The notes: generated by a model not told the origin, from the sequence alone. Counted from the stretch's first letter, positions 52,904-62,015 are shown. The stretch: 64,000 nucleotides of DNA from Pedobacter glucosidilyticus (GCF_002483235.1 NZ_DLHN01000018.1:77530-141529); one strand, 5' to 3'. Program-made: numbers and translations.

Positions 52904-53953
52904 CTATTTATTTTCAGAGGGATTTTTTTGTGCTATTCCTGTCTTAACAGGGGTGTTAAAGTTTGGTGTACCATCTGCATTCCAAGTGAATTTTTGTGCT
53001 CGTGGAGATCTGTGACCACCGCAACCTTGCCCCGGAGCCGAATTTGCATGATACAATATCCAGTCTTCTGTACCATCAGGAGATTTAAAGAAAGAATTAT
53101 GCCCTGGTGCGTACACGCCATTTTCTGGCGATTGTTTAAAAACAGGTTGTTGATTTTTCTCCCATGAACTAGCTTTACGGACGTTTTTACCATTTAGACT
53201 AAGCATCCCTAAGGCATAAAAATCTGTCCAACAACCACTTGCCGAGTAAATGATAAAGGTTTTATCTCCATTTTTCAGGATTTGCGGACCTTCATTTACA
53301 GCTACATGTGGCGGATTATTTGGGTCGTTTAAATCTCCATGAAGCTCCCATGTTAATTGTGGTGTTGATATTTTATAGCGTTTACCTTTTATGGTATAAG
53401 GATTTTTCATTTTGGCAATAAAAATTTCTTGCTTTCCATTGGTATCTCCCTCCCAACCAGACCACACCATATACAACTTATTTTTGTGGTAAAATACAGA
53501 ACCATCTATAGCCCATTTATCTGTTTTGTCATGTACTTTTCCTTTAAATACCCAATTTCCTTCAAAAGGATTGGCAGCATTATTTTCCAAAACATACATT
53601 CTATGGTTTTGATTATTACCATCATCAGCAGCAAAATACACATACCATTTACCCTCAATAAAATGAATTTCTGGTGCCCATATTTCTTTAGAATAGTTGG
53701 TTCCTGCTGGTGGCATAAAAATGGTTTTCTTTTCTGCCGTTTTCAATTCTGCCAAATTCTTGGTTTTCCAAATTACGATACTGTCTTGTAAAGTATGGGT
53801 ATAGTAGTAATAACCATCTTTGTAAATACTCCAAGGGTCTGCACCGGCCTCTAGTAATGGGTTGGTAAATGTTTGAGCTTTTAGGGGCTGGTACCAAAAA
53901 AATAGCATCAACACCAACACATAATTGTGTATATATTTAAATCGTATTTTCAT
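52904..53953 (-). CDS. GH43 glycosidase, periplasmic (arabinofuranosidase/xylosidase type)
   Basis: 349 aa with a cleavable signal (MLFFWYQPLKAQ) and no lipobox. Five-bladed propeller with the GH43 acidic triad: Asp in EAGADPWSIY, Asp in KWAIDGSVFYH, Glu in AVNEGPQILK. C-terminal YAPGHNSFFKSPDGTEDWIL and SAPGQGCGGHRSPRAQ are shared with its neighbour, of which it is a paralogue by tandem duplication. Likely releases L-arabinose or D-xylose from oligosaccharides in the periplasm. It begins 1 bp after the upstream GH43 stop. Confidence 0.9.
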   Translation of the reverse strand: MKIRFKYIHNYVLVLMLFFWYQPLKAQTFTNPLLEAGADPWSIYKDGYYYYTHTLQDSIVIWKTKNLAELKTAEKKTIFMPPAGTNYSKEIWAPEIHFIEGKWYVYFAADDGNNQNHRMYVLENNAANPFEGNWVFKGKVHDKTDKWAIDGSVFYHKNKLYMVWSGWEGDTNGKQEIFIAKMKNPYTIKGKRYKISTPQLTWELHGDLNDPNNPPHVAVNEGPQILKNGDKTFIIYSASGCWTDFYALGMLSLNGKNVRKASSWEKNQQPVFKQSPENGVYAPGHNSFFKSPDGTEDWILYHANSAPGQGCGGHRSPRAQKFTWNADGTPNFNTPVKTGIAQKNPSENK

Positions 53954-53954
53954 A

Positions 53955-55016
53955 TTATTTCTCTCCTGAAGGTTTGGTAATTTGTAAACCTATAGCTACA
54001 GGTTCTCCAAAATTTGGAAAGCCATCTGCACCTATCGTTATCTTTTGCATCCTCACGTTTCTTTGTTCTGCGCAACCTTGGTTAGGATTACTATTTGCGT
54101 GGTAAATCATCCAGTTTTCATTGCCGTCTGGCGATTTAAAAAAAGAATTATGCCCTGGCCCATAAGCTCCACTTTGCGGCTTTTTAGTAAAAACAGGCTG
54201 ATTGCGTTTTACCCAATCGTTTAAATTGAGCGGATTACCGCCATCATTTAAACTCATTATCCCCAATGCATAATCATCTGTTCCGCAAAAACTTGCAGAA
54301 TAAACCATAAATACTTTGTTATTGATAGTTAAAACCTGAGGAGCTTCATTAACGCCAAAACCATTTCTCTCCCAAGCAAATTGTGGCGTAGTTAAACGGG
54401 TAGATGAGCCTTCCAATGTCCAGGGATTGGTCATCTTTGCGATGTAAATGTTCTGTGTTAAATCTGCATTATTTGGGTCTGGTCTTCCACACCAAAGAAA
54501 ATACCTTTGGCCATTATGTTCTAAAACGGTACCATCAATAGCCCAAAAATCAGTATCGGTATTAAAAATTCTACCTTTATTTACCCAAGTTCCGGTAGTT
54601 GGGTCGGCATTACTATTTTCTAGTACCCAAGTACGCTGTGTTCTGTCCTCGCCATTACCCGCTGTGTAATAGATATACCATTTGTTATCTAAGAAGAATA
54701 GTTCTGGTGCCCAAATATTTCTTGAATTAGGCTGCCCGTTAGTTGGTGTAAAAACGGTTACCGCTTGCGCTGATGAAATTTTAGACATTGCATCTGTTTT
54801 CCATAATCTGATAGCGTTTCCTACCGTATGCATGTAATAATAAGTACCATCTTTTTGGTAAACTGATGGGTCTGCACCGGTAATTAAAGGATTTGTAAAA
54901 GTAGTTTCCTGTGGTGGCACAAAAGGCTCTACAACAGGTTTATCACTACTTTTACATCCTAACCAAAAAACTAATGAATAAACTATATAAATTCTAAAAA
55001 TCACTCTTACATTCAT
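53955..55016 (-). CDS. GH43 glycosidase, lipoprotein (probably surface-exposed)
   Basis: 353 aa. The signal ends in a lipobox (VFWLGC), so unlike its paralogue this one is lipid-anchored. GH43 triad: Asp in ITGADPSVYQ, Asp in FWAIDGTVLEH, Glu in GVNEAPQVLT. The C-terminal YGPGHNSFFKSPDGNENWMI and NPNQGCAEQRNVRMQK parallel the neighbour. Likely an arabinofuranosidase or related exo-enzyme. It is the first enzyme gene after SusD, from which it is separated by a stem-loop. Confidence 0.9.
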   Translation of the reverse strand: MNVRVIFRIYIVYSLVFWLGCKSSDKPVVEPFVPPQETTFTNPLITGADPSVYQKDGTYYYMHTVGNAIRLWKTDAMSKISSAQAVTVFTPTNGQPNSRNIWAPELFFLDNKWYIYYTAGNGEDRTQRTWVLENSNADPTTGTWVNKGRIFNTDTDFWAIDGTVLEHNGQRYFLWCGRPDPNNADLTQNIYIAKMTNPWTLEGSSTRLTTPQFAWERNGFGVNEAPQVLTINNKVFMVYSASFCGTDDYALGIMSLNDGGNPLNLNDWVKRNQPVFTKKPQSGAYGPGHNSFFKSPDGNENWMIYHANSNPNQGCAEQRNVRMQKITIGADGFPNFGEPVAIGLQITKPSGEK

Positions 55017-55034
55017 TATTTCTTGTTTTAAAAC

Positions 55035-55082
55035 GGCTTAATAAGTTTGGCTCTTTTGGAGGATGCCTAAACCTATTAAGCC
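55035..55082 (-). terminator. Long stem-loop between susD and the GH43 genes (attenuator-like)
   Basis: GGCTTAATAAGTTTGG (55035-55050) pairs with CCTAAACCTATTAAGCC (55066-55082) over about 16 bp with minor mismatches, loop 15 nt. The minus-strand continuation GTTTTAAAAC is a weak T-run. It holds the same position (just after susD) as the stem-loop of the second PUL. Confidence 0.6.
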
Positions 55083-55094
55083 TATTATTTTATA

Positions 55095-56630
55095 CTAGTA
55101 TCTTGGGTTTTGTTTCAAATTTGGATTTAAGTCTATATCCCTTTGTGGTATAGGATATAGCTCGTGTTTCCCAACTTCAAAGTTTGTAAAATCAGCATCT
55201 CTGCTTGCTAATGCAGGCCCTAAGTCTCCCCATCTTAATAAATCTGCCCAACGCCAGCCTTCTCCTGCTAATTCCACAATACGCTCGTGTTTAAGCTGGG
55301 TTAAGAATTGTGTTTGATTTAAACTTGGCTTGGCAACAGATAAAGGTGCTAAACCTGCTCTTTGTCTAACCCTATCTACCAAAGGATAAGCCTCTGATGT
55401 TCTGTTCAAACCATTTAAACATTCTGCCTGCATCAATAAAACATCGGCAAAACGTATTAATCTGTAATTGTTTGGAGATCTAAAACCTTCTTGATCTTTC
55501 CAATGGTCGTTCAATAATTTTCTAAACCAAACGCCATTAGCATCAGGGCCATTGCCATAACGGTCTGCAAAGCTTCTTCCATAAACCATGGTTGCTTGCG
55601 GACCAGCAGGGTCTGTAAAGTTATAAATGAATGAAGCTGCTAAACGTGGGTCTCTTTGCCCAGTGGTAGTTTGCTCTTGTAAAAATTCATCTATTAACCA
55701 TCTACGGGCTCCACCATCAGAAAAACCAACTCCCGGAGGGGCAAAAAACTGAGCAATAGAAGTTCCCGTGTTATTAACACGACTTTCATCTACATCATCA
55801 TCTGTATTTTCTGCCAGATTTTCATTAAACTGAATTTCAAAAACAGACTCCTCATTGTTTTCTCTGCTGATGATAAAGTTGTCTCTGTAATTGGTGGTTA
55901 AACGATAAATAGCAGCGCCAGGGCCTGTAATTAACCAATCAAAAGCGTTAAAAGCTAATTGATACTGCTTTTGTTGTAAATGCGTTTTGCCCAATAAAGC
56001 ATAAGCTGCGCCTCTGGTTGCTCTTCCTAAATCATCTCCGCTGTAAGAAAGTGGTAAATCTGGAATAGCCTCGTTTAAATCTTTAGCAACTTGTGCATAA
56101 GCCTCTGCTGTAGTAGCATTAGGCGGTACATCTGTTGGTTGCGATGGTGTTAGTAATAATGGTGGGTTACCAAAGTATAAAGTTAAGTTGAAATAGAAAA
56201 GTGCTCTTAGGAACTTCGCTTCCGCTATTACTCTTTTCTTTAGTGTTTCATCCATCTGTATGTTTGGAACATTAGCAATAACCTGATTAGCTCTAAAAAC
56301 ACCAACAAATAAGGTTTCCCATGTTAAAGAAGTTAAACCGTCATTATAATTGGTTTGGTTAAAACGCATCAGGTTGTTTAGGCCCCCGTCTCCTCCAGAA
56401 CCAAAACCTTCATCAGATTTTAATATGCCGTGATAATAAATCCAACGAGAATAAAGTCCGGGTGTTCTATAAAAAGTACCATAAGCAGCATTTACACCTC
56501 TAACAGCATCATCGGCATTTCGCCAGAAACTGGCAATGGTTGGTGCATTAGGGTTAACTTCATTAAAATCTCTTTTACATCCCGAGAGGACTATAAGAGC
56601 TAATGTTAATATCGTGATATATTTTTTCAT
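55095..56630 (-). CDS. SusD/RagB family outer-membrane glycan-binding lipoprotein
   Basis: 511 aa. Lipobox VLSGC (Cys near residue 18) followed by KRDFNEVNPNAPT. SusD core with EAKFLRALFYFNLTLYFGNP and ATRGAAYALLGKTHL; C-terminal RLIRFADVLLMQAECLNGLN, VELAGEGWRWADLLRWGDLG and a conserved end YPIPQRDIDLNPNLKQN. Functions with the SusC encoded 24 bp upstream as the glycan capture and import complex. Confidence 0.95.
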   Translation of the reverse strand: MKKYITILTLALIVLSGCKRDFNEVNPNAPTIASFWRNADDAVRGVNAAYGTFYRTPGLYSRWIYYHGILKSDEGFGSGGDGGLNNLMRFNQTNYNDGLTSLTWETLFVGVFRANQVIANVPNIQMDETLKKRVIAEAKFLRALFYFNLTLYFGNPPLLLTPSQPTDVPPNATTAEAYAQVAKDLNEAIPDLPLSYSGDDLGRATRGAAYALLGKTHLQQKQYQLAFNAFDWLITGPGAAIYRLTTNYRDNFIISRENNEESVFEIQFNENLAENTDDDVDESRVNNTGTSIAQFFAPPGVGFSDGGARRWLIDEFLQEQTTTGQRDPRLAASFIYNFTDPAGPQATMVYGRSFADRYGNGPDANGVWFRKLLNDHWKDQEGFRSPNNYRLIRFADVLLMQAECLNGLNRTSEAYPLVDRVRQRAGLAPLSVAKPSLNQTQFLTQLKHERIVELAGEGWRWADLLRWGDLGPALASRDADFTNFEVGKHELYPIPQRDIDLNPNLKQNPRY

Positions 56631-56654
56631 GATTTTCTTTTTAAAGGTTCGAGA

Positions 56655-59600
56655 TTAAAAGCCCACACTTAAACCAAATGATAAAATTCTTGATGATGGG
56701 TAATTTCCGTTATCTACACCAGGCTGCAGGTTTACATCGGCACCAACAACATCAGGGTCTAAACCTTGGTAATTGGTAATGGTAAAGAGGTTTTGCCCAC
56801 TTAGGTAAACTCTGGCATTGCCAATTTTTGCCTTTTCAAGAAATTTAGTAGGGATATTATAACCCAGCTCGATATTACGTAACCTCAAGAAAGAGCCATC
56901 TTCAATCCATCTATCAGAATCTCCTCTGGCATTTTCATTTATACCTCTATCATTAGGTGCAAATTGATAGCCTAATCTTGGGAAGCTGGTATTGGTATTA
57001 GAAGGTGTCCATGGGTTAATATCTCTTCTGTAATTAGCATTACCATAGCTATCTAAATCCCTTAAAACATCATTATACAATTTATGACCAAAAGCACCAT
57101 AAAACTGCATGCTTAAACTAAAGTTTTTGTAAGCCGAGTTAAATTGTAAGCCTGTGGTAAACTTAGGGAAAGGCGAACCTGCAAATACCCTGTCAAACTC
57201 ATTGATATCATCATTTGTTCCGCCATCTACAGCATTAACATAGCGGATATCGCCTGGCTTAGCATAAGCACTTTGCGCTCTGTGAGCATCTATCTCTGCT
57301 TGATTTTGGAAGATACCATCGGTTTTTAATACATAATACTCGCCTATAGACCGACCTACCTGAGTACGTGTAACGCCTGATGGAATATAAGCTCTAGGTA
57401 AACCCGTAGCTAAATCTATCCCCAGATTTCCAAGTTCTAACACTTTATTTCTGATGAAACTAAGGTTTGCCGCAACATCCCATTTGAATGCTCCACTTAA
57501 TTTTGGACGATAGCCCAACTCAAACTCTAAACCTTTATTTTCTATAGAGCCAATATTTACAATAGGGTCTCCCTGTAAGTTTCCTAAATATTGTGGCAAT
57601 GGCTGTCCTACCAACACATCTCTTGATACCGAACGGAATGCATCAATAGCTACCCTAAAACGGTTATCAAATAGTGCCGCATCTATACCAAAGTTGGTGG
57701 TTTCTTTCTCTTCCCATCTTAAATCTTCAAAAACCAATCTGGCTTGGGTAGCACCCGGAAAAACTTGTTGATTTGGACCAAATACTACACTTGGAGCCTG
57801 GTTTAAGAAGCCTGTAAATTGGTAAGCACCTAAAGTGTTAACCCCTAATATACCATAAGAACCTCTTAATTTTAAATCAGAAATCCAATCTACTTTAAAG
57901 AAATCTTCCTCAGATAACCTCCATGCTAAAGCCACAGAAGGGAAATAACCTGTTCTAAATCTTTCAGAAAATCTAGAATCTTTATCAGCCCTAAAGGTAA
58001 ATGTAGCTAGGTAACGGTCATCGTAATTATAATTTAACCTACCTAAAACAGAATTAAGTAAAAATTTGGTTAAACCACCAGATGAATTTCTATCGCCAGG
58101 GACACCACTAGTAGAATTTAAAGTAGTGAAATAATTACCTCCAAATTGAGATAGTCTTAAACCGCTACCCAAAGTATTATCTATCTGGGTTGTTTGCTCG
58201 GTATAACCTACTACCCCATTAAAACGGTGTTTCTTAATGTTATAGTTAAAATTAAGCGTGTGCTCAAACAAATAGCTTAAAAATTGGGATCTGTTATCTG
58301 TTAAGCTGCTAAAATCTGGAGATTGATTTTGATACCAAGAGCCATCTCTTCTTACCGCTTTTGATTTATCAAAGCTGGTTTCTAAACCTGCATTAAATTT
58401 ATAGGTTAGGCCATCTAAAATCTTATACTCTAAAAAAGCATTACCTAACAACTTAACAAAGTTGCTATTTACTGAAGTAATATTAGCTATTGCTACCTGG
58501 TTACGAGAAAAGGTATTGATATTTCCATTGTCTCCATAGCCCCATCCGCCCGGGTTGTTGGCGCTTATCAAACTATTGCTTCTAACAGGTATTAAAGGCA
58601 CACTAGACCACATATCATACCAGGGGTTACCCTCTGCAAAACCTCCCTGAAAAGGAGCATTTACATTAGAGCTTGATAAAGCGAAGTTTTCCCCAAATTT
58701 GAATTTCCCTTTAGTTGATTCTGTATTGATACGAAGTGATTTTCTATCAAAATCACGAGCTATTAATGTTCCTTCGTCTTTGAAATATCCAGCAGATATC
58801 AAATAAGAAGATGTTGCCGAACCTCCAGAAATACTAGCATTAAAATCTTGAACGGCACCTGTTTGTAAGAGCTCATTTGCCCAATCTGTATCTATACTAC
58901 CATTGTAATTGGCCACCCCCGGTTGTAATGGAATTCCAGAATTGGTATAAGCTCTGGCATTGGTAGCTGCATACTCTGCACCATTCATCATATCATACTT
59001 TTTAGGTATTTGTGAGATACTATATCTTGAGCTTACAGAAATTTTTGGCGTACCTTCTTTACCTTTTTTAGTTGTGATGATGATGACCCCGTTACCTGCT
59101 CTAGAACCATAAATAGCTGCTGCTGATGCATCTTTTAATATTTGTATATCAGCAATATCATTAGGGTTAACGGTAGTATTTGGGTCTGCAAACATTCCAT
59201 CTATTACATAAAGCGGACTTGCATTACCAAAAGTTGCTAAACCTCTGATGTTAACCACTGCTTCTTGCCCTGGTGCACCACCATTTCTAACCGCAACACC
59301 TGGTGATAGGCCTTGTAATGCCTCTGGCATAGAACGAGCTACTAATTTTTCTGTATTATCTGTATCAATAGATGTTGAAGCACCGGTTACATCTCTTTTT
59401 CTGATGGTTTGATAACCAATAACTACCACCTCTTGTAAAGCTTTCACATCTTCTTCTAAAGTGATATTGATGCTTGCTCTGCCATTAACAGCAATTTCCT
59501 GACTTAAAAAGCCTAAATAAGAAAAAACAAGAACCGCATTGTTATCAGGAACGTTAATGCTATAATTTCCATTTGCATCTGAAACCGCCCCTACATTGGT

Positions 59601-59825
59601 ATTTTTAATTTTAATACTTACCCCCGGTAATGGCAAACCAGCTTTATCAACTATTTTACCCTTTACATTTGTGTTTTGTATAATTACTTTGTTTGAAATT
59701 TTATTCGTTGCAAAAATTGGATAACATCCAAAAGAAACGAGACCTGCAACAAGTGCAAGTTTAAGAGGCCATTTTAGCCTATACGTATCATTAAAAATTA
59801 TTAGTACTTTTATTAATCTCATCAT
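56655..59825 (-). CDS. SusC/RagA TonB-dependent outer-membrane transporter without STN domain
   Basis: 1056 aa, about 90-100 residues shorter than the other two SusC proteins here because no STN domain is present. Order: signal (LKLALVAGLVSFGCYPIFA), carboxypeptidase-regulatory-like domain (about 53-130, VKGKIVDKAGLPLPGVSIKI), plug (VIDGMFADPNTTV; DIQILKDASAAAIYGSRAGN), barrel ending in SFGLSVGF. The lack of STN agrees with control by the HTCS instead of by FecR/sigma. First gene of this PUL; upstream lies a 292-bp gap with no recognised promoter element. Confidence 0.95.
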   Translation of the reverse strand: MMRLIKVLIIFNDTYRLKWPLKLALVAGLVSFGCYPIFATNKISNKVIIQNTNVKGKIVDKAGLPLPGVSIKIKNTNVGAVSDANGNYSINVPDNNAVLVFSYLGFLSQEIAVNGRASINITLEEDVKALQEVVVIGYQTIRKRDVTGASTSIDTDNTEKLVARSMPEALQGLSPGVAVRNGGAPGQEAVVNIRGLATFGNASPLYVIDGMFADPNTTVNPNDIADIQILKDASAAAIYGSRAGNGVIIITTKKGKEGTPKISVSSRYSISQIPKKYDMMNGAEYAATNARAYTNSGIPLQPGVANYNGSIDTDWANELLQTGAVQDFNASISGGSATSSYLISAGYFKDEGTLIARDFDRKSLRINTESTKGKFKFGENFALSSSNVNAPFQGGFAEGNPWYDMWSSVPLIPVRSNSLISANNPGGWGYGDNGNINTFSRNQVAIANITSVNSNFVKLLGNAFLEYKILDGLTYKFNAGLETSFDKSKAVRRDGSWYQNQSPDFSSLTDNRSQFLSYLFEHTLNFNYNIKKHRFNGVVGYTEQTTQIDNTLGSGLRLSQFGGNYFTTLNSTSGVPGDRNSSGGLTKFLLNSVLGRLNYNYDDRYLATFTFRADKDSRFSERFRTGYFPSVALAWRLSEEDFFKVDWISDLKLRGSYGILGVNTLGAYQFTGFLNQAPSVVFGPNQQVFPGATQARLVFEDLRWEEKETTNFGIDAALFDNRFRVAIDAFRSVSRDVLVGQPLPQYLGNLQGDPIVNIGSIENKGLEFELGYRPKLSGAFKWDVAANLSFIRNKVLELGNLGIDLATGLPRAYIPSGVTRTQVGRSIGEYYVLKTDGIFQNQAEIDAHRAQSAYAKPGDIRYVNAVDGGTNDDINEFDRVFAGSPFPKFTTGLQFNSAYKNFSLSMQFYGAFGHKLYNDVLRDLDSYGNANYRRDINPWTPSNTNTSFPRLGYQFAPNDRGINENARGDSDRWIEDGSFLRLRNIELGYNIPTKFLEKAKIGNARVYLSGQNLFTITNYQGLDPDVVGADVNLQPGVDNGNYPSSRILSFGLSVGF

Positions 59826-60117
59826 TGGTTTATTAATTTTATGATTAGTTTATTGTTTAAATAAGAGAAAGTAAAATATAATGTTTATTAAGCCCTCCTT
59901 TCTTAAGTTATAAAATAATTGGTTACTGCCATCAGCTATTTGGGATTTTACCTGATTTGCTTAAACCAAAGGACGCTTACTTAAAGCTTTAAGGCTATAA
60001 AATTTGTGTCTATTTTTGTAAAAATTGATGATATATATGGTTTAATCTCAAAATATGAAAAACTAGAGTGTATATCTTCTATAAAGCTATAGGTAAAAAA
60101 CACCTCTTATATTTAAT
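59826..60117. other. Intergenic region upstream of the third PUL
   Basis: A+T-rich, no open frame. It should contain the HTCS operator and promoter for the SusC operon. A TATTTTG string occurs on the minus strand near 60050, too far from the SusC start for confident assignment. I see no convincing direct repeat. Confidence 0.4.
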
Positions 60118-60600
60118 CTAAGCTTTTAAACTCCACCAAAATCCTAAAACCACCAAGCCTAAGAAAATCATAGCCAGTAGGATTAAGGTAAAACTCCCTT
60201 TCCTTTCCACTTCCTTTTCTAATGATTTATGAGTTGTTTTCTTTAACAACTCTTGTTCTTGTTGTTGGACTTTAACCGTACTGCTTTGCTGTTGATGGAC
60301 GGCTTGTGTTAAACTGTCTTTGCTATTGCTTTTATAAACTTTTACTTTGATATAGCCCGGTTGCTGCTGCAAGCCACTGTCTGGATGCCAATAAAAGAGT
60401 TCGTCCATTTCTAAAACCACACCTTCTTTTACTTGCTGTAGTGTTGCGTTTATCGTATTGCTTTGGCTTTGCAGGCTATCTTTTAAACTACTAGCCTGTT
60501 TGGTCTTTTCCAGTGCTGTGATGAGCTGCTGATACCTGGATTTCTGACTGGAACAGGCTGTTAATACAAGCATGACCCATAGGTAAAGCATTTTTTTCAT
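60118..60600 (-). CDS. Putative one-piece spanin-like lipoprotein (N-terminal lipobox, C-terminal membrane helix)
   Basis: 160 aa. The N-terminal signal ends in a lipobox LVLTAC (Cys16), and the C-terminus is a membrane helix (about 137-157, TLILLAMIFLGLVVLGFWW) with a short basic end. The linker between is Gln/Lys/Ser-rich, with likely coiled coil (QQQSSTVKVQQQEQELLKKT). A lipid anchor for the outer membrane plus an inner-membrane helix in one polypeptide is the architecture of unimolecular spanins such as phage T1 gp11. Its ATG overlaps the endolysin stop by 4 bp, the usual place for a spanin. No sequence family is recognised; the call rests on topology and context. Confidence 0.6.
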   Translation of the reverse strand: MKKMLYLWVMLVLTACSSQKSRYQQLITALEKTKQASSLKDSLQSQSNTINATLQQVKEGVVLEMDELFYWHPDSGLQQQPGYIKVKVYKSNSKDSLTQAVHQQQSSTVKVQQQEQELLKKTTHKSLEKEVERKGSFTLILLAMIFLGLVVLGFWWSLKA

Positions 60601-61175
60601 CTATCTTCCCTCCTTGCTGTTGCCCAATCTGCAACGGCGTATAAAGTACGTTTTAGCCTGCGTTTACGGTAAACCCCATCACCTTCTCTACTTCCTACTT
60701 CATTGGTATTCCCTTCAACCGTGATGATGATACTATCGCCCCAAGCATCTATAAAACCACAATGGGCAATGCGTTTTTTGGAAACGTACCAGATACCAAA
60801 AACATCTCCTGCCTGTGGCTGTATCTTTTCTTGCTGCCAAGTGTTCTTCCAAATGATACGCTTTTGAGGTAATAATGCCGGACTCCATGCAGTCTGTGGA
60901 TTGCTGATCCCTGCTTTGCCTAAGCACCAGCTTACAAAGGCGGCACACCAAGGTGCCCCTTTGCTATGGCCTGTATATTGGAGGTAGCTTTCTACCCGGC
61001 TACCGTCGTTACGGTTGCTTTTTTCTCTGGTACCTATTTCTTGGCTGTAGATGTTTTTGAGCCTTATTCTGCTTGCTGATCCTATTCCTGCTTTTACAAA
61101 ATGGCTATGAGTGTGCAGATAAAGCCATAGAGAAGTAATAAATAAAAGCTTAAGTAGATGATGATTTTTTGACAT
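60597..61175 (-). CDS. CHAP-type peptidoglycan amidase/endopeptidase (endolysin-like)
   Basis: 192 aa. An N-terminal hydrophobic segment (about 7-21, LLKLLFITSLWLYLH) could be a cleavable signal or a signal-arrest-release anchor. The catalytic domain has Cys77 in GAPWCAAFVSWCLGKAG, His138 in RIAHCGFIDAW and an acidic/amide position in TVEGNTNEVG, matching phage CHAP/TIGR02594-type cysteine peptidases. Expected to cut the peptide part of peptidoglycan. The first 82 bp overlap the end of the holin-like gene and the last 4 bp overlap the spanin-like gene, the packing typical of phage lysis cassettes. Confidence 0.8.
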   Translation of the reverse strand: MSKNHHLLKLLFITSLWLYLHTHSHFVKAGIGSASRIRLKNIYSQEIGTREKSNRNDGSRVESYLQYTGHSKGAPWCAAFVSWCLGKAGISNPQTAWSPALLPQKRIIWKNTWQQEKIQPQAGDVFGIWYVSKKRIAHCGFIDAWGDSIIITVEGNTNEVGSREGDGVYRKRRLKRTLYAVADWATARREDR

Positions 61176-61474
61176 GAGGATAGATGGTTAAAGTGTGTAT
61201 GAAATTGTTCTTTGGAGAAATTGCCCAATACCGGCCAGATATTTTCAATTAGCCACCAAGTAAGTGCTTTAAAAAGCAGGAAAGCCAAAATAGCTACTAA
61301 AATAGCACTGAGGATGCCTGCATCTAGTGGGGCTGCTGTTTCGTCTACCAAGCGTAGCCATACAGGTGCTATAACAAATAACATCAAGCTGATGATGATA
61401 CTCAGGTGTTCCTTTTTTAGAGGCGGAATCCTTAGAGCCCGGCTCCGTTTTTGAATATGTGTCATGGTCATCAT
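61094..61474 (-). CDS. Small membrane protein, holin-like
   Basis: 126 aa from the ATG at 61474; an upstream TTG at 61525 would overlap the preceding gene and is less likely. A basic N-terminus (THIQKRSRALRIPPLKKE) is followed by three hydrophobic segments: IIISLMLFVIAPVWL, AGILSAILVAILAFLLFKAL and the C-terminal IIIYLSFYLLLLYGFICTL. Size, topology and position before an endolysin suggest a class I-like holin or a membrane partner of it. No sequence family is recognised. It starts 5 bp after the hypothetical gene upstream. Confidence 0.55.
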   Translation of the reverse strand: MMTMTHIQKRSRALRIPPLKKEHLSIIISLMLFVIAPVWLRLVDETAAPLDAGILSAILVAILAFLLFKALTWWLIENIWPVLGNFSKEQFHTHFNHLSSCQKIIIYLSFYLLLLYGFICTLIAIL

Positions 61475-61479
61475 AGTGC

Positions 61480-61941
61480 TTAGTTTAGGTAATGGTTTGT
61501 GTTTTGTGCAGCATCTGTTTCCCAATCGTCATGGTGGATGCTAAAGGGTAAGGGAAGTGAATAAATACGAATCCTATAGCCAGGGTTTTTACCTAATAAT
61601 GCTGCACAAGAATAATCATAGGCATAGGTTACCAGCAAACTCAATAGTTTTGCTTTCAATTGCTTTAAGCATGATTTTTCTATGCCATGTTTTGATAGAA
61701 GGTGTAATTTTAGCTTTGCGCTTTTCTGTTGTAGCAATACCTCTATATCTTTCTTTTGCAATAGGTGCATTTGTAAAGCATAATACCAACATTTGAAGGT
61801 ATGATGTTCTGTTTCTAAAAATGTTCTCAATAGGGCTGCTGCTTTTCGGTGTTGCCCTGCTAGGTGCAGTTGTATTTCTTCTTTGCCTTTTTTATAGTAT
61901 AGGCGCTTCATTTGAAGATAAGTGAGTGTTTTATATGACAT
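61480..61941 (-). CDS. Unrecognised basic, helical protein of the lysis/DUF6266 cluster
   Basis: 153 aa from the ATG at 61941 (MSYKTLTYLQMKRLYYKKG); a TTG-initiated extension from 61971 would run into the terminator hairpin. No signal peptide or membrane helix. Rich in Lys, Leu, His and Gln, mostly predicted helical, with four scattered cysteines. It is the first gene after the terminator behind DUF6266 and lies 5 bp before the holin-like gene, so it is probably part of the same transcript. No function can be assigned. Confidence 0.55.
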   Translation of the reverse strand: MSYKTLTYLQMKRLYYKKGKEEIQLHLAGQHRKAAALLRTFLETEHHTFKCWYYALQMHLLQKKDIEVLLQQKSAKLKLHLLSKHGIEKSCLKQLKAKLLSLLVTYAYDYSCAALLGKNPGYRIRIYSLPLPFSIHHDDWETDAAQNTNHYLN

Positions 61942-61971
61942 ATTTTTCTTTTGTTTAAATGAATAAATCAA

Positions 61972-62010
61972 ATTAAAACAGGGTACTTATTGGGTACCCT
62001 GTTTATTTTT
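61972..62010. terminator. Hairpin terminator directly after the DUF6266 gene
   Basis: AAACAGGGTAC (61976-61986) pairs perfectly with GTACCCTGTTT (61994-62004) around 7 nt. The minus-strand side continues TTTTAATTTG; the plus side ATTTTT. It begins 11 bp after the DUF6266 stop, so it should separate strong DUF6266 transcription from the lysis-like genes downstream. Confidence 0.75.
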
Positions 62011-62015
62011 AATGT

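Noticed and set aside
53429..53791. 120-aa plus-strand frame opposite GH43
   Set aside because: Antisense to a gene with intact GH43 catalytic residues; composition is not protein-like.
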